Assembly: GCA_030374765.1 (NCBI GenBank)
Contig: JARGXX010000002.1
Coordinates: 372,001-436,000 of the forward strand
Length of the DNA: 64,000 nt
Direction of reading: 5' to 3'
Source: Agarophyton chilense
Taxonomy: Eukaryota > Rhodophyta > Florideophyceae > Gracilariales > Gracilariaceae
This document shows, in pieces, positions 47,355-57,577 of the stretch; positions within the stretch are counted from its first letter, which is position 1, and each line of letters starts with the position of its first letter. A program made the position numbers and the translations under genes. Under the pieces are notes generated by a model. That model saw only the letters and a program-made list of their open reading frames with translations, had not been told where the DNA came from and made no database searches.

Positions 47355-47966
47355 CTATTGCGATTGTGATGGGTTGGAAGAAGGTTGGTGCAGGGCGGAT
47401 TGCGATAGGGTGGCCGGCGCAGATAGTCTGTACGAACCGTTCCTGGAGAGGGTGCCATCGGCAGAACGCAAACTGAGCGCCGGTGATGACGTGGGGGTGA
47501 GAGCACCGGGGGTGGTGGAGCGAGACAAACGCTGAACCTTCCTCTCCAATTCTTGTTTCTCATTTCGCAGCGCTTCCAGTTGCTTGTTGAGTCGGTTGAC
47601 AATGTACTCATTCTCTTCTTCTGCAGCGGCAATGATTCGGTGTTTCTGACGCTGCAACTCTTCCAGACGTTGGCTGAGGGAGTTGGTGACCCACTCGGAA
47701 TCGGACTCTGAGGCGCGTGCAATCTGTTCCTTTTCCTGTTTGAGCTCGGACAAGCGCTTCATGAGTTTGTTCGAAATCATCTCCTCCTCCTCCTCGATGC
47801 GGATCTGGTTGAGCGTGGACTCGCGACGCAGCTCGCGACAGTGCTCCTCGGCGGCCTGGCGGCGGTGTTTCTCCCTGGCCAGGTCGAGCTTGAGGGAGGA
47901 GAGTTGGCGGCGCAACTGTCGGATCTGCAGCTCCGGGGCGGGGTCGGCGGCGCCGTCCTCACTCAT
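47355..47966 (-). CDS. CCDC6-like coiled-coil protein (203 aa)
   Basis: Predicted cytoplasmic coiled-coil protein. Start MSEDGAADP at 47,966; a further in-frame Met 14 codons upstream gives a non-family extension. Residues 12-150 are coiled coil. Inside are three imperfect repeats typical of the CCDC6 (DUF2046) family: EEEEMISNKLMKRLSELKQE (59-78), SDSEWVTNSLSQRLEELQRQ (88-107) and EENEYIVNRLNKQLEALRNE (117-136). Each has an acidic run, an aromatic or hydrophobic pair, N, then L..(K/R)(L/Q)..L. The C-terminal 50 residues are Ser/Thr/Pro-rich and probably disordered. Human CCDC6 is more than twice as long and has a fourth block. The molecular role in protists is not known to me. Confidence 0.85.
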   Translation of the reverse strand: MSEDGAADPAPELQIRQLRRQLSSLKLDLAREKHRRQAAEEHCRELRRESTLNQIRIEEEEEMISNKLMKRLSELKQEKEQIARASESDSEWVTNSLSQRLEELQRQKHRIIAAAEEENEYIVNRLNKQLEALRNEKQELERKVQRLSRSTTPGALTPTSSPALSLRSADGTLSRNGSYRLSAPATLSQSALHQPSSNPSQSQ

Positions 47967-48700
47967 GTGAGCAGCGAGCGGTGAACGGCAGCAGGGCGCG
48001 GGCAGCAAACAAGGCGCGGCAGGCAGGCAGGCAGGCAGGGCGGGGGCGACGACGACAGAAGGGGGAAGGGGTTACGGGGAGAGTGGTATGGCCTCTGGGC
48101 GGAAACACACAGAGATATACGCAAGTCGGAAGAGGGCGCACAGACAGTGTGTCACACAAGCGAAAAGGCACGTAGATGGAAGTGAGCGCAGCGCAGCAGT
48201 ATGTATACTTTTTTTTTGTGTCGGAAACGGACGCGCGCAGCTTTGGCGACCAGCAGAGCATGTTTTTGGGTGCTGTGGCGCGCGGCGACAACTGGCCACG
48301 GGTGCGGCGGTGGCCACGGGTGCGGCGGTGGCCACGGATGGGGACGTGTGTGGCACGGGCACGGGAGGGAGCGCACGGCGGGCGCGAGCGAATACAGTGG
48401 CATTTTTGGTTGGCTGCCGACGGCGTGCCTTTTTTTTCGGGTCTGCGGCGAGCCGCAACGGGCGGCGGGTTTGGCGCGCGAGTGCGCGCGCGCGCGCCCC
48501 CGCGGCGGCTGTCGGCTGTCGGCGCTGTCGGCTGTCGGACAGCACACGCCACACGCGCACGCGCGCGTCGCTCACGCGCTCACCCCCCCCGCCCCGCGTC
48601 GCCGCCCATCCCCCCCCCCCCCCGTCGCCCGCCGCCCCTCCTCTCCTCCTCCGCCCTCCCTCCTCCTCCTCCTCCTCCCCCCGCCGCCACCACCAATCGC
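47967..48700. promoter_or_regulatory. Divergent promoter region of the CCDC6-like and ADSL genes
   Basis: GC-rich. Holds a short CAGG tandem repeat (48,020-48,042), three near-identical 18-base units based on GTGCGGCGGTGGCCACGG (48,301-48,345), a CG-dinucleotide run (48,476-48,500) and long C-rich runs near 48,585-48,680. The ORFs crossing it come from the GC bias. Confidence 0.5.
48301..48345 (+). repeat. Short GC-rich tandem repeat
   Basis: The unit GTGCGGCGGTGGCCACGG recurs in tandem upstream of ADSL. Possibly variable in length between strains. Confidence 0.7.
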
Positions 48701-48829
48701 ATGATCGTCGCCTTTGTCGCGTCCCCCGCCGCCGTCGCCGCCGCCGCGTCGCCGCTCCGCGTCGCACCACTCGCGCCCCGCCATCCCCGACCCGCGTCTC
48801 TCAAGTGCGCCCCGCGCCGCGCGTTCATC

Positions 48830-48865
48830 ATGTCGGCCCCCAACGACCATGCCGCCAACGGCGAT

Positions 48866-48915
<50 letters not shown>

Positions 48916-50365
48916 GCCGCCGCCCAGCTATGAGTCGCCCTTCTCCACGCGATACGCGTCGGCGCCCATGCGCGACAACTTTTCGGACGTGGCGCGCTTC
49001 CGACTGTGGCGCCAGCTGTGGGTGGCGCTGGCCGACGCCGAGTGCCGACTGGGCGCCCCCGTCACGCAGAAGCAGGTAGACGCGCTGCGCGCCGCCCCCG
49101 ACGTGGACTTGGCACTGGCGCGTCGCTACGAGGCTGAGTTGCGCCATGACGTGATGGCGCACGTACACGCGCTCGCCGACCAGGTACCCGACGCGCGAGC
49201 TATCATTCACCTCGGCGCCACGTCGTGCTTCGTCACCGACAACTCGGAGATTGTGCAGATGAGTCGCGCGCTGGAGCTGCTCATCGCCGCGACGTGGCGC
49301 GTGGTGGCCAATCTGGCGCGCTTTGCGCGCGAACATCGCCATGTACCCACGCTGGCCTTCACGCACCTGCAGCCGGCGCAGCCCACGACGGTGGGCAAGC
49401 GCGCGGCGCTGTGGTTGCAGGACTTTTTGTTCGACGCGCTCAACCTGGAGCACGTGCGTGCATCGCTCAAGTTTCGCGGCGCCAAGGGCACCACCGGCAC
49501 ACAGGCTTCATTTCTACAGTTGTTTAATGGCGACCACCACAAGGTGAAGCAGTTGGACCGCATGGTCGCGCGTGCCATGGGCTTTGAGAACTCGTGGCCA
49601 CTCACCGGTCAGACGTACACGCGCAAGCAGGACTTTTTCGTGCTGTCAGCGGTGGCCGGACTGGGACAGAGCGCCGCCAAGATGGCCAACGACATGCGGC
49701 TGCTGCAGCACATGAAGGAGGTGGAGGAGCCGTTTGGCGCTCAGCAGATCGGCTCGAGCGCCATGGCGTACAAGCGAAACCCCATGCGCTGCGAGCGCAT
49801 CAACGCGCTGAGCCGCTTTCTGCAGACGTTGATACTCAACCCGGCCGAGACGGCGTGCACGCAGTGGTTGGAGCGCAGCTTGGACGACTCGGCCAACCGA
49901 CGTCTGTCGACGGCGGAGGCGTTCCTGGCGGCGGACTCCATTCTACAACTGGCGCTCAACGTGTCGGACGGGCTGGTGGTGTATCACAAGATGATCGCGC
50001 GACACCTGGCAGAGGAACTGCCATTCATGGCGACGGAGACGGTGCTGATGGCGGCGGTGCAGGCAGGCGGTGATCGACAGCAAGTGCACGAAGCCATCCG
50101 GGCGCACTCGATGGCTGCGGCGCAACGCGTCAAGCACGAGGCGCTACCCAACGATCTGATGGCGCGACTCGAGGCGGACCCGCTGTTTGCGGCGGTGGCC
50201 GAGCAATTGCCGCAGTTGTGCGACGCGCGCGCGTTTGTGGGTCGCGCGGCGGAGCAGGTGGAGGAGTTTGTGGAGGAGCATGTGGAGCCGGCGCTGCGCA
50301 GTCGGCGCCACTTGCTGCTGCAGAGCGGGGGCAGTGGCAGTGGCAGTGGCGACGTGCGCGTGTGA
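48830..50365 (+). CDS. ADSL: Adenylosuccinate lyase, eukaryotic type (511 aa, optional N-terminal extension)
   Basis: Splits fumarate from SAICAR and from adenylosuccinate in purine synthesis; a homotetramer of the fumarase/aspartase superfamily. The family match starts at SPFSTRYASAPMRDNFSD and runs to the end. Seen: RHDVMAHVH, IHLGATSCFVTDNSE, AFTHLQPAQPTTVGKR, FRGAKGTTGTQASFLQLF, the superfamily signature GSSAMAYKRNPM at residues 308-319 (Ala where the vertebrate enzyme has Pro), WLERSLDDSANRR and LPFMATE. The N terminus has 17 Ala (48,866-48,916). The ATG at 48,830 is the conservative start. An upstream in-frame ATG at 48,701 adds 43 residues with no Asp or Glu and many Arg, Ala and Ser, which could be an organelle targeting peptide. 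The C terminus ends in Gly-Ser repeats. Confidence 0.96.
48866..48916 (+). repeat. (GCC)n trinucleotide tract in ADSL
   Basis: Seventeen Ala codons, sixteen GCC and one GCG. The near purity suggests recent slippage. Confidence 0.95.
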
Positions 50366-50637
50366 TTGGCGAGGGTGGGGTGGGGATCGGCAAGGCGAGC
50401 GAGGGAGAGAAGCAAGTATAAGTTACTACGTATGGGGTAGTGAAGAAGGAGGAGGAGGAGGAGGCGTTGATGCATCTCGATCACGAGATGACGATCTCAA
50501 AGCACAACAAAAAGGCACTTGGGGTGTGTGTGTGTGTTTTTGGGAAACAAAAAAGGGCAACTCACAAAAAAAGAAAGAAGAAGAAAAACAAAAAACAAAA
50601 AAAAAGTAGTCACAAGAACTCACTCACTCACTCAAAC
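50366..50637. terminator. Convergent 3' region between ADSL and the Myb gene
   Basis: 272 bases, AT-richer than the genes, with GGAGGA repeats (50,446-50,464) and A-rich runs (50,545-50,605) that would serve the 3' ends of both transcripts. Confidence 0.35.
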
Positions 50638-50787
50638 TTAGTCGTCCATGTCCGAGAAGGAGGCCAGCGCCATGTCGCCGTCGTCCAGACGGCGTAGATC
50701 CTCGAGCTCGTGCTCGTCGGCGCCGCAGCTGCGGCCGTCGCCGTCGCTGCGGCAGCTGCTGCTGCCGCCGGTGGCCACGGCCACGGC

Positions 50788-50836
<49 letters not shown>

Positions 50837-51812
50837 GGGCTCGCGCGCTCGTCCGACGACCCGCGCTCCGACACCACAAAGTGGCCGTCCACAGCGACCG
50901 CGTCCTTGCTGTCGCCCAGCGTGCTACTTAGCTCAGCCGCAAACGGGTGTTCCATGGTCATGTGCATGTGCATGGGCATGGGCATGTGCATATCGTCGTC
51001 GTCCTTTGCATCAGTGGCCGTGCCAATGTAGTCCAGATAGGGATCGCAACTAGTAGTAGTGGCGGTGGGTCGCGGCGCCCCATGGCGCGCGTCGTCTGCA
51101 GAGTGCGTGCCCTCCGAGCTACACGCGCTGGAGCGCTTGAGCAGCAGAGCGTCGTGATGGTGGTGGTGGTCGTGTGTGACGGCGGCGGCGGCGGCGGCGG
51201 CGGCCGGGGCGACAGCAGAGTGCTCGCGCTCGCGCGCGGCGCGTAGAGCGGCGCGGCGGCGCAGCTCACACTGATACTGCGTCTGCGAGGCTGAGAGGGC
51301 GCTCACAATGGTGGCATCGATGTTGGATATGTCGGTGACAGACTTGCTGGCGAGCTTGATGGTCTGGTCGGCAGTAATGGTGACGATGGTGGACTTGTTT
51401 CCCACGGCGAGCTCGATGACGGGGCGCATGCCGGGCGGCATCTGAATGGGCTGTCCGGCCTCCATGTTCTGGCGCGCGAGACGAGCCATCTTCATCTGGA
51501 ACTTTTGGGCGTGCGTGCGCACCTGCTTGGGCGTGCGCGTCTCCACGTAGTTGGAGATGGCCACGTAGGCCTTTTCGCCATACTCGGCGACGGCGTCCAG
51601 GAAGCGCTGGTGCTCGTGCTCGGTCCAGTAGCGCGTCTGGCCGGGGCGCGGCTCGGTGCACTTGGCGACGATTTGGTGCTTTTCCTTCTTGGTGCAGGCG
51701 GTTTTGAGCAGCGGCAACGGGGTGGGGCGGCGGCGGTGGGGGTGGTGCTGCTGCAGCGAGGAGGGCTTTTTGGGGGTGGTGCTGTGGGAGCTGTTGTGTG
51801 TGCTGCTGCTGC

Positions 51813-51857
<45 letters not shown>

Positions 51858-52152
51858 GGTTGGTGTGGGTGTGGGTATGGGTGTGGGTGTGGGTGTGGAT
51901 GTGGTTGTGGTTGTTATAATTATTGGTGTGACTGTTCGCGCAGGGAGGTGGCGACTTGACGCACAGGGAGGTTTGACTGGTTTCTCGCTTGGAGGGGGGT
52001 GAGGCGGCGGAGAGAACAGATTTGGTTTCGAGTGTTTGGGAGGCGGCGGCGGGGCGGTGAGCAGCGGCGGGGGCGGCCAATTCGGCGAATTGGGCCACGG
52101 TGGACGGCGAGGGCGGGGACGTGGCGGGGGGTGGAATGGCCGGCGGCGGCGA

Positions 52153-52191
<39 letters not shown>

Positions 52192-52488
52192 TGCGGGCGA
52201 GGGCGAGGGCGAGGGCGAGGGCGGGGAGGTGGTGGTGGAGGGCGGGGCGGCGGCGGCGGAGGAGGAGGAGGTGGCGGGGGCGGGGGCGGCGGTGGCAGCG
52301 GCAGCGGCAGCGGCGGCGGCGGCGGCGGCGGCGGCCGAGGCGCGTCGGGTCATGATTGTGGGGCGGGGGGGCTTGGGCAGCGGGGGGGTGGGAGAGGCGT
52401 CGCGGAGCAATTGCAACTCGCGCTCAAGTGCGGCGATGCGCTGGTGAGCGTCGAGGAGCTGCTGTTCGGTGTGCGACGGGCGGAGCAT
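50638..52488 (-). CDS. SHAQKYF-class single-repeat Myb transcription factor (616 aa)
   Basis: Probable nuclear DNA-binding regulator. One Myb repeat at about residues 286-340: RYWTEHEHQRFLDAVAEYG, then YVETRTPKQ, then VRTHAQKF (323-330), the variant of the SHAQKYF signature; only the first of the three Trp is kept, as usual in this class. The start MLRPSHTEQQ at 52,488 is chosen because a coiled-coil-like stretch (HQRIAALERELQLLRD) follows; an upstream Met at 52,860 would add 124 Pro/Arg-rich residues from GC-biased leader. The rest is low complexity: Ala runs, Pro-Ala and Ser-Pro repeats, Thr-His repeats, about 14 Asn, His-Asp and Met-His stretches, and an acidic C terminus (LEDLRRLDDGD). 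Targets unknown. In tandem behind the kinase gene, 506 bases apart. Confidence 0.88.
50790..50832 (+). repeat. (GGC)n tract, poly-Ala in the Myb protein
   Basis: Pure GGC triplets on the + strand code an Ala run in the C-terminal part of the Myb protein. Confidence 0.9.
51806..51902 (+). repeat. (GTT)n and (GTGTGG)n tracts in the Myb gene
   Basis: Code about 14 Asn (AAC) and a Thr-His repeat on the minus strand, with Ser codons from CTG triplets alongside. Confidence 0.9.
52149..52222 (+). repeat. GGGCGC hexanucleotide tract in the Myb gene
   Basis: Hexamers GGGCGC and GGGCGA code Pro-Ala and Pro-Ser dipeptide repeats on the minus strand. G-rich and possibly able to form quadruplex structure. 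Confidence 0.85.
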
Positions 52489-52994
52489 GGAAAAGCGGGG
52501 GGATCGAAGGCGGGAGCGAAAGGCGGAAGCGAAGGGCGGAAGCAAGCAAGCGGGGGGGGGGGGGTTGGTTGGTTGCGAGAGAGAAAGGGGAGGGAAGGGG
52601 GGGAGGAGGGAAGAGCGAGCGCGGCGAGACTTTGGAGGTTGGGGGGGGGGGGGGAGAGACAGAGACTGGCGCCCAAGTGCGGCGCGAGGTGGCGCGGGGG
52701 GTGTGTTACTGGTGCGTGTGTGCGCAACGCAAAAAGAGCAGCAGCACAGTGGCGGCGGTTCGCGCGGCGCAACTGGCGGGGGGGGGGGCCGCGGCGGCAC
52801 ACGCGACGACACGCGCGCGCGCACGCACGCGCGTTTAAACAGCGCCGCCGCGCCGCTCAAAACCCTGTTTAAGGCGCTTGCGCGCGCTGCGTGTGTGTGT
52901 CTTTACGCACTTGCTCTGCTCTGCGGAGGCGTTGCGCAGGCGTTGCGCAGGCGTTGGTGGGGCGGGGGGGGGGGGGGGGTGGCGAGCGGGAGAC
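52489..52994. promoter_or_regulatory. Region between the kinase gene and the Myb gene
   Basis: GC-rich 506 bases with G runs (52,550-52,565, 52,639-52,652, 52,779-52,788, 52,964-52,979) and a GTTTAAAC-containing stretch near 52,832. Must hold the Myb promoter and the kinase 3' end. A long + strand ORF here is a composition artefact. Confidence 0.4.
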
Positions 52995-53014
52995 TCACCG
53001 CACGTCTCGCTCTT

Positions 53015-53049
<35 letters not shown>

Positions 53050-53127
53050 TCCTTGTCGCACGCGCACGCGCACGCGCACGCGCCGCGCGTGGCGGCGTCG
53101 TTCGGTGCGACAGCGACAGCAACAGTT

Positions 53128-53158
<31 letters not shown>

Positions 53159-54162
53159 TGGCCGTGGCGTCCGCGTCGAACGCAGCGCACGAGGGCGACC
53201 TGTCGCGCGGGCGCGCGTCGCACACAATCTGTTTGAGCGCCGCAATAAGATAATCAAGCCCCTTAAGATATCCGTCGTCTCGACGTCCCGCCGATCGCAC
53301 CGTGTGCGCAAAGTCTATCATGCGCGCGTCCACGCGTGAAACGCGCGTGTTTTCAACCACACGCGCGCCCTCGTACACGAGAAGGAGCGACGACGAGTAG
53401 AAGAAAAAGTTGACCTGTTGTGATACATGACGACGTAGTGCCACTAGATGTTGCAACAAAAGTGCCACGCAATCGAGGCGCACGCGCCAGTTGTCATGGA
53501 AGAACCAACGAAGTTGCGGAACAAGGTCGCGTTCGCGAAGGGAACGACCGTGGTATTTGTCGCGACTCTCAAACACACCGCAGTCACAGCCGGTGTCGGC
53601 GGCGTGTTTGAACGATTGCATACCAATGAGACGCACGCCGCATTTGGCCGACGTAGTGGCGTTTGCCTTGTGTATGTGGCGCAAACGCTTCTCCTCGGAC
53701 GCGTCGTCGTCGTAGTGACGCGTACCAATCTTGCAATCCAGCACGCAGGGGATGATAAAACGGGCGTTAATATCCTCCAGCTCAATGGCGTCGTGCAGTG
53801 TAGCGCCGCCGGCAACACTCATGTGCGCGGCCCACGGCGAGAGCGCCGTGAGTAGCTCGCCGTCAGAAGCGCGCCAGCGCAGCGGCACAGCGGCGGGCAC
53901 GACGGGCGACGACGCAGACGACGACGCAGACGACGACGCAGACGACGACGCAGACGCAAGGGGGGGGGAGGACACACGACCGTAGAAGCGCGGCGTGTAG
54001 CGACGCAACCAACGTAGGGCGGGCGGCAGCGCGGCGTCGTTGACGTAGCAGTAAAACGCAAACTCCTTTGCGAGCAGCGGTTTGAGCACCCGTCCGGGAC
54101 GCGCCACGCGCAGCTGCCCGTGCCCGCCCACCTGGTGCGGGTACGCCGCGCCCTCTCGCTGC

Positions 54163-54214
<52 letters not shown>

Positions 54215-54302
54215 GCTGCCGCTGCTGTGTCGCCGCGTCGTCCATCGTGGCGCGTCGCGCCCGCTGCCGCGCGCCACTGTTGCGCTTCGCGCTGCTGGCC
54301 AA
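52995..54302 (-). CDS. Inositol polyphosphate kinase, IPMK/IP6K family (435 aa)
   Basis: ATP-dependent kinase of soluble inositol phosphates. Family motifs in order: HQVGGH at 56-61; the inositol-binding PCVLDCKIG at 185-193 (P-x-x-x-D-x-K-x-G); VRLIGMQSF at 223-231; SSLLLVYEG at 304-312; metal-binding IDFAHT at 329-334; and DDGYLKGLDYLI at 342-353. Odd features: a 20-residue Gln run (29-48, mostly CAA), an Ala-Ser repeat insert (116-132), and a low-complexity C terminus with Pro-Ala, Ala-Cys and ten Ser. A second Met at residue 20 (54,245) is an equally good start. I cannot tell IPMK, IP6K and IP3K apart securely; no calmodulin-binding region is evident. Confidence 0.9.
53020..53050 (+). repeat. 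(ACG)n tract, poly-Ser in the kinase C terminus
   Basis: Repeated ACG triplets on the + strand are read as TCG on the minus strand and code about ten Ser. Confidence 0.9.
54164..54223 (+). repeat. (TTG)n tract, poly-Gln in the kinase N terminus
   Basis: Twenty codons, mostly CAA on the coding strand with CAG at the ends. Confidence 0.95.
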
Positions 54303-54584
54303 GTGCGTGCGCGCGTGTGCGGGCTGTTGCGCGTCGCAATTGCGCCCCCCGCCCTAATTGCGCCCTGTCCTTTGTAATTCGCCGTGTGCATTACACCCAG
54401 TATTTTGTGTGTCCATTTTTGTTTTTAAGCACCACAAAAATATCTCCCGCAACTGCGCCGCTGTATGAGCTCAATCAAACTCCCCAACACTCATCATTTT
54501 CAAATCACGCCCAACGTACTTGTCCACATCTTGAGGAGGCGCAAACGAGATATCATCATTGCCAACCTCTTTTCTGCTTCTTGA

Positions 54585-54996
54585 GTAATAAATAATGTCT
54601 GCAACCAACACCCAAAACGACAAAACGTGACAATAATGTTCCCCATTTCTGCCAACGGAAGAGCATGGTACCCCCCTTCTGGTGCTTCCGGGAACGCAAG
54701 CAAAGTACCGAAAAAGAACACACGGCACCATTCAGACTCCTTCATTTTTCCTACCTACAAACCCATCCTCCGTGTAAACAGAGAACATACGAGAGCACGT
54801 GAACATATTCTACTCTTTGGATCTGACATTTGTCGACGAGACTGCTTCTCTTCTACAAAAGCACAACACTATTCTTCTCTCGTTCGATGGCTATGGCGCG
54901 CATGTGTTCTTCAAAGTTCTGCAGCTTTTAAAAAACAACAAGATAGTAATAAGCGCATTTTTGGTATTCAACTTCACATTGTTGCATAATCCATAG
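54585..54996 (+). pseudogene. Tigger/pogo-like DDE transposase fragment (+ strand)
   Basis: One frame reads VTIMFPISANGRAWYPP near 54,627, the usual segment after the first catalytic Asp in DDE_1 transposases. Another reads ILLSFDGYGAHVFFKVLQLL near 54,870, the second catalytic Asp block, parallel to ILLTLDGYGTHCSLRSLQLL of the minus-strand copy at 56,500. The frame shifts in between and the C-terminal part is lost. Confidence 0.65.
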
Positions 54997-55824
54997 CAAA
55001 TTTGAATCCACAGGAAACACCGCGGGAAGCCGGCATGGACTTGCAAGCGACTGTCTTTGAAAAATTGTGAGTGAAAACACATGATCAGGAGTGCCTCATC
55101 ACAGCAACGACACGTGTAAACAAAATACACTACTACAGGTACGACGGCACGTAAAACACACAAAATCGGCTCGATAACCTTTATACACTCACAATACCAT
55201 AACAAAACAAACAATAGAGAAGCTGTAAACAGCTCAAAGGAGACGATATTCTCAGAACAACATCTAAAGCTCAATTGCGGTTAGTACAAAGTCTATAGCT
55301 GCTTTTTTGACGATAAACACTGTAACATTCCTGGAGAATCCCAACAGGGTGGTACGTCTATCGTTCCAGGAGGCAAAAAAGCTACTTTAATGTAATGTAT
55401 ACACTGTGGTGTGCCACAAGATAATTATTCTACAATTGGCGAACGAAATCCATGGTGGTTACACCATAAAAATTTAGAGCACTATGGTATCGGGAGCCAT
55501 CTCAAAATGAGACACTTTTGTCGTTTTTAAAAACAAAATACCTTACAGGCATCATATTTGTTTGCAACTTAAAAGATTGCTTGGTATTTCTTGTCGCTTT
55601 AGCAATACCAGCACTGAACGTTTGAAACATGTGTGGCTACCTGTGCTAATTAAAACGAATCATTCGAGTATAACCTTTCACACTCATCATTCTAAATCAA
55701 AATGAGACAATTGTGAAAGGAGACATTTGCTTTCCATGCGATATATGGGATTCTCTTCAACTAACTTCTCGCAACGTGGCTGCTCGTAATCGCGCTTTTG
55801 CCTGACGACTGGACCGAGAAGAAT
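54997..55824. other. AT-rich stretch without a recognisable gene
   Basis: Holds two direct copies of TCAAAATGAGACA (55,502-55,514 and 55,697-55,709), the first inside the motif shared with 28,507. Possibly ends of DNA transposons. Confidence 0.45.
55493..55509 (+). repeat. 17-base motif shared with 28,507-28,523
   Basis: GGAGCCATCTCAAAATG, identical to the other copy. Here it is followed by AGACACTTTTGTC. Confidence 0.5.
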
Positions 55825-56584
55825 TTAGCCTCTCACACCGAGATCCACGCTGTCAAATCCAAAGATTGTGCTGTTCCTTATCCTGCTGGGCTTGCAGCTT
55901 CTTCGTTTGGCTTCGAGAAGCCTTTTGCTTTTTTTCTTCCGTCCTTCTTCAAATAGAAGAGACTGTACTGCTAGCAGACTTTTAGCGGCTTTATACACCC
56001 TATTAAGACGCTCTAAGGCGTCTTCTTTAGCTTTGTGCGAAGTCATAAGTGCTCCAGGTCGTCGTGTTTAATGTTCCATTTTGAATCACCTCCCCATCTG
56101 TTCTCAAAAGATTTTTACACTTTTTAAAATCGTTGACAAGCTTCATGTATGAAATATAAGCTTCGCATTGAGAGCTATGACTCTCAATATTTGTTTTATT
56201 TGTCCGCTTAATCATGCGATGGTTACAGGTCTTCCGATGCGAATTCCACAGCTCACAAGCCTCGAAACCATTCACATTGTTCGTGTATCTAACAGCGTCC
56301 GTGAACGATTGCGTTAGAATCTTGCCAAGCGTTTATATATCGTTTCTCTGTTCCCGTCCAACTGCCAATGTTCGTTCACTAAGAAGGTGGCCATACGTTT
56401 TCCTGAACGGAGAGAAAACGGTATAGTCAAGAGCCTGTGTGCGGTGCGATGTGTGTACCGGAAGACTGATAGTCGCAATATTGTTTTCCCTCAACAACTG
56501 TAATGATCTCAAGGAACAGTGAGTGCCGTACCCGTCTAAAGTCAACAATATGTTCCGATATGTTTCACGCAGGGTCCTTGTCTC
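55825..56584 (-). pseudogene. Tigger/pogo-like transposase, C-terminal part (split by element 2)
   Basis: From the insertion point it reads RTLRETYRNILLTLDGYGTH, ENNIATISLPVHTSHRTQAL then DYTVFSPFRKTY. Both the second catalytic Asp (LDGYG) and the third (ALDYTVF) are kept. Further pieces (NGFEACELWNSHRK at 56,230-56,275 and KAKEDALERLNRVYKAA near 56,000) make the C terminus, with stops between. It joins in frame to the part at 63,337-63,974 once element 2 and one GTCTC copy are left out. Confidence 0.8.
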
Positions 56585-57498
56585 TGTGGAGCAAAACCCG
56601 GCGACGGGTAGTGCTCTCAAGGTGTTCGAAGCCTTGCTCCCTGGGGGAGGTAGACTCAGAGACAGAGCCCTCTGTTCCACCCGTAGTGTGGGGTGTAACT
56701 CCCACGGGGGATTCCGGCAGTACCGACGGAGGTGAGGGGTAGAAACCGTTGGGTCGGGAATGGGTATGGGTACCCCAAAGAATGGGGGAAAATCCGGCGA
56801 AGAGGAAAAACGGGGCGAGGGTCGGGCACTAACAGGCACCGGACCCGAGAACCAGAAAAGGGGCAAAACAACAAAAGAAACCCAATACAGGGGCGAAAAC
56901 CTGTCCTCGAAAGGAAACACAAAAAGCACGCAACAAGTAAGCAGAACCCCCACGGGGTATCGTGCACGCAGGTCGTCTGAGCGGTCCCAAGGGGGTGGTT
57001 GCACGGAACCCAAACGTGGGCACTCTCCAAGTGGAGTCGTGTCCCTACGCAGGCGTTGCTAACCAGAGCCCGTTCCGGGTTGTACGGCTGAAACGATGGC
57101 GACGAAGAACCTCTAAAGGTATCGAAGACCAACCTTGGTTCCCATTTACCCTGAGCTCGGACTGGCAGATCTCGCCTCCCTAAGTAGGGCCCACTAACTA
57201 AACTCTACAGTAGTGCACACCTGCTCAGGGCCATACACGTGGAGATCCCACTGCCAGGGCCCAAAAATCCAACGTTCTAACAAATATCCGAAATTTGGTG
57301 CCAAAATTAAGCCACGTGTATCACGGGGCCAATCCAACCATGGGCCATCCGAATTTTCCCTTATAGGCGAAATATAACCAGAAAACAGTGCCACCTCAGT
57401 ACACCTTAGAGGGGATCATAATCATAACCCTCGGAGGGTTCAATCCTCATTCTATGAGTTGCATCTTCAAGTATCCCCTGACTGGGCGTTGCTCTACA
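56585..57498 (-). repeat. 3' LTR of element 2 (914 bases)
   Basis: Same length and ends as 62,423-63,336. The polypurine tract (AAGGAGGGGGAGA, minus strand) lies at 57,499-57,512. Confidence 0.95.
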
Positions 57499-57577
57499 TC
57501 TCCCCCTCCTTAAGACGAGGAAGAACATTCCGAGCCGCGGGTGTCTAACTTTCCGATCACTATACATACTTCTCCCA

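Noticed and set aside
48176-48700. Far-upstream extension of the ADSL frame
   Set aside because: Open only because GC-rich DNA has few stops; Arg/Pro-rich, crosses tandem repeats, not family-like.
48572-49453. Long minus-strand ORF opposite ADSL (293 codons)
   Set aside because: A shadow of the GC-rich lyase gene; low complexity, no family resemblance.
52489-52860. 124-codon N-terminal extension of the Myb protein
   Set aside because: Pro/Arg/Ser-rich leader with long G or C runs. The ATG at 52,488, followed by a helical stretch, is the more likely start.
52036-52872. Gly/Arg-rich + strand ORF opposite the Myb gene
   Set aside because: A mirror of the Pro-Ala and Ala repeats on the coding strand; no independent support.
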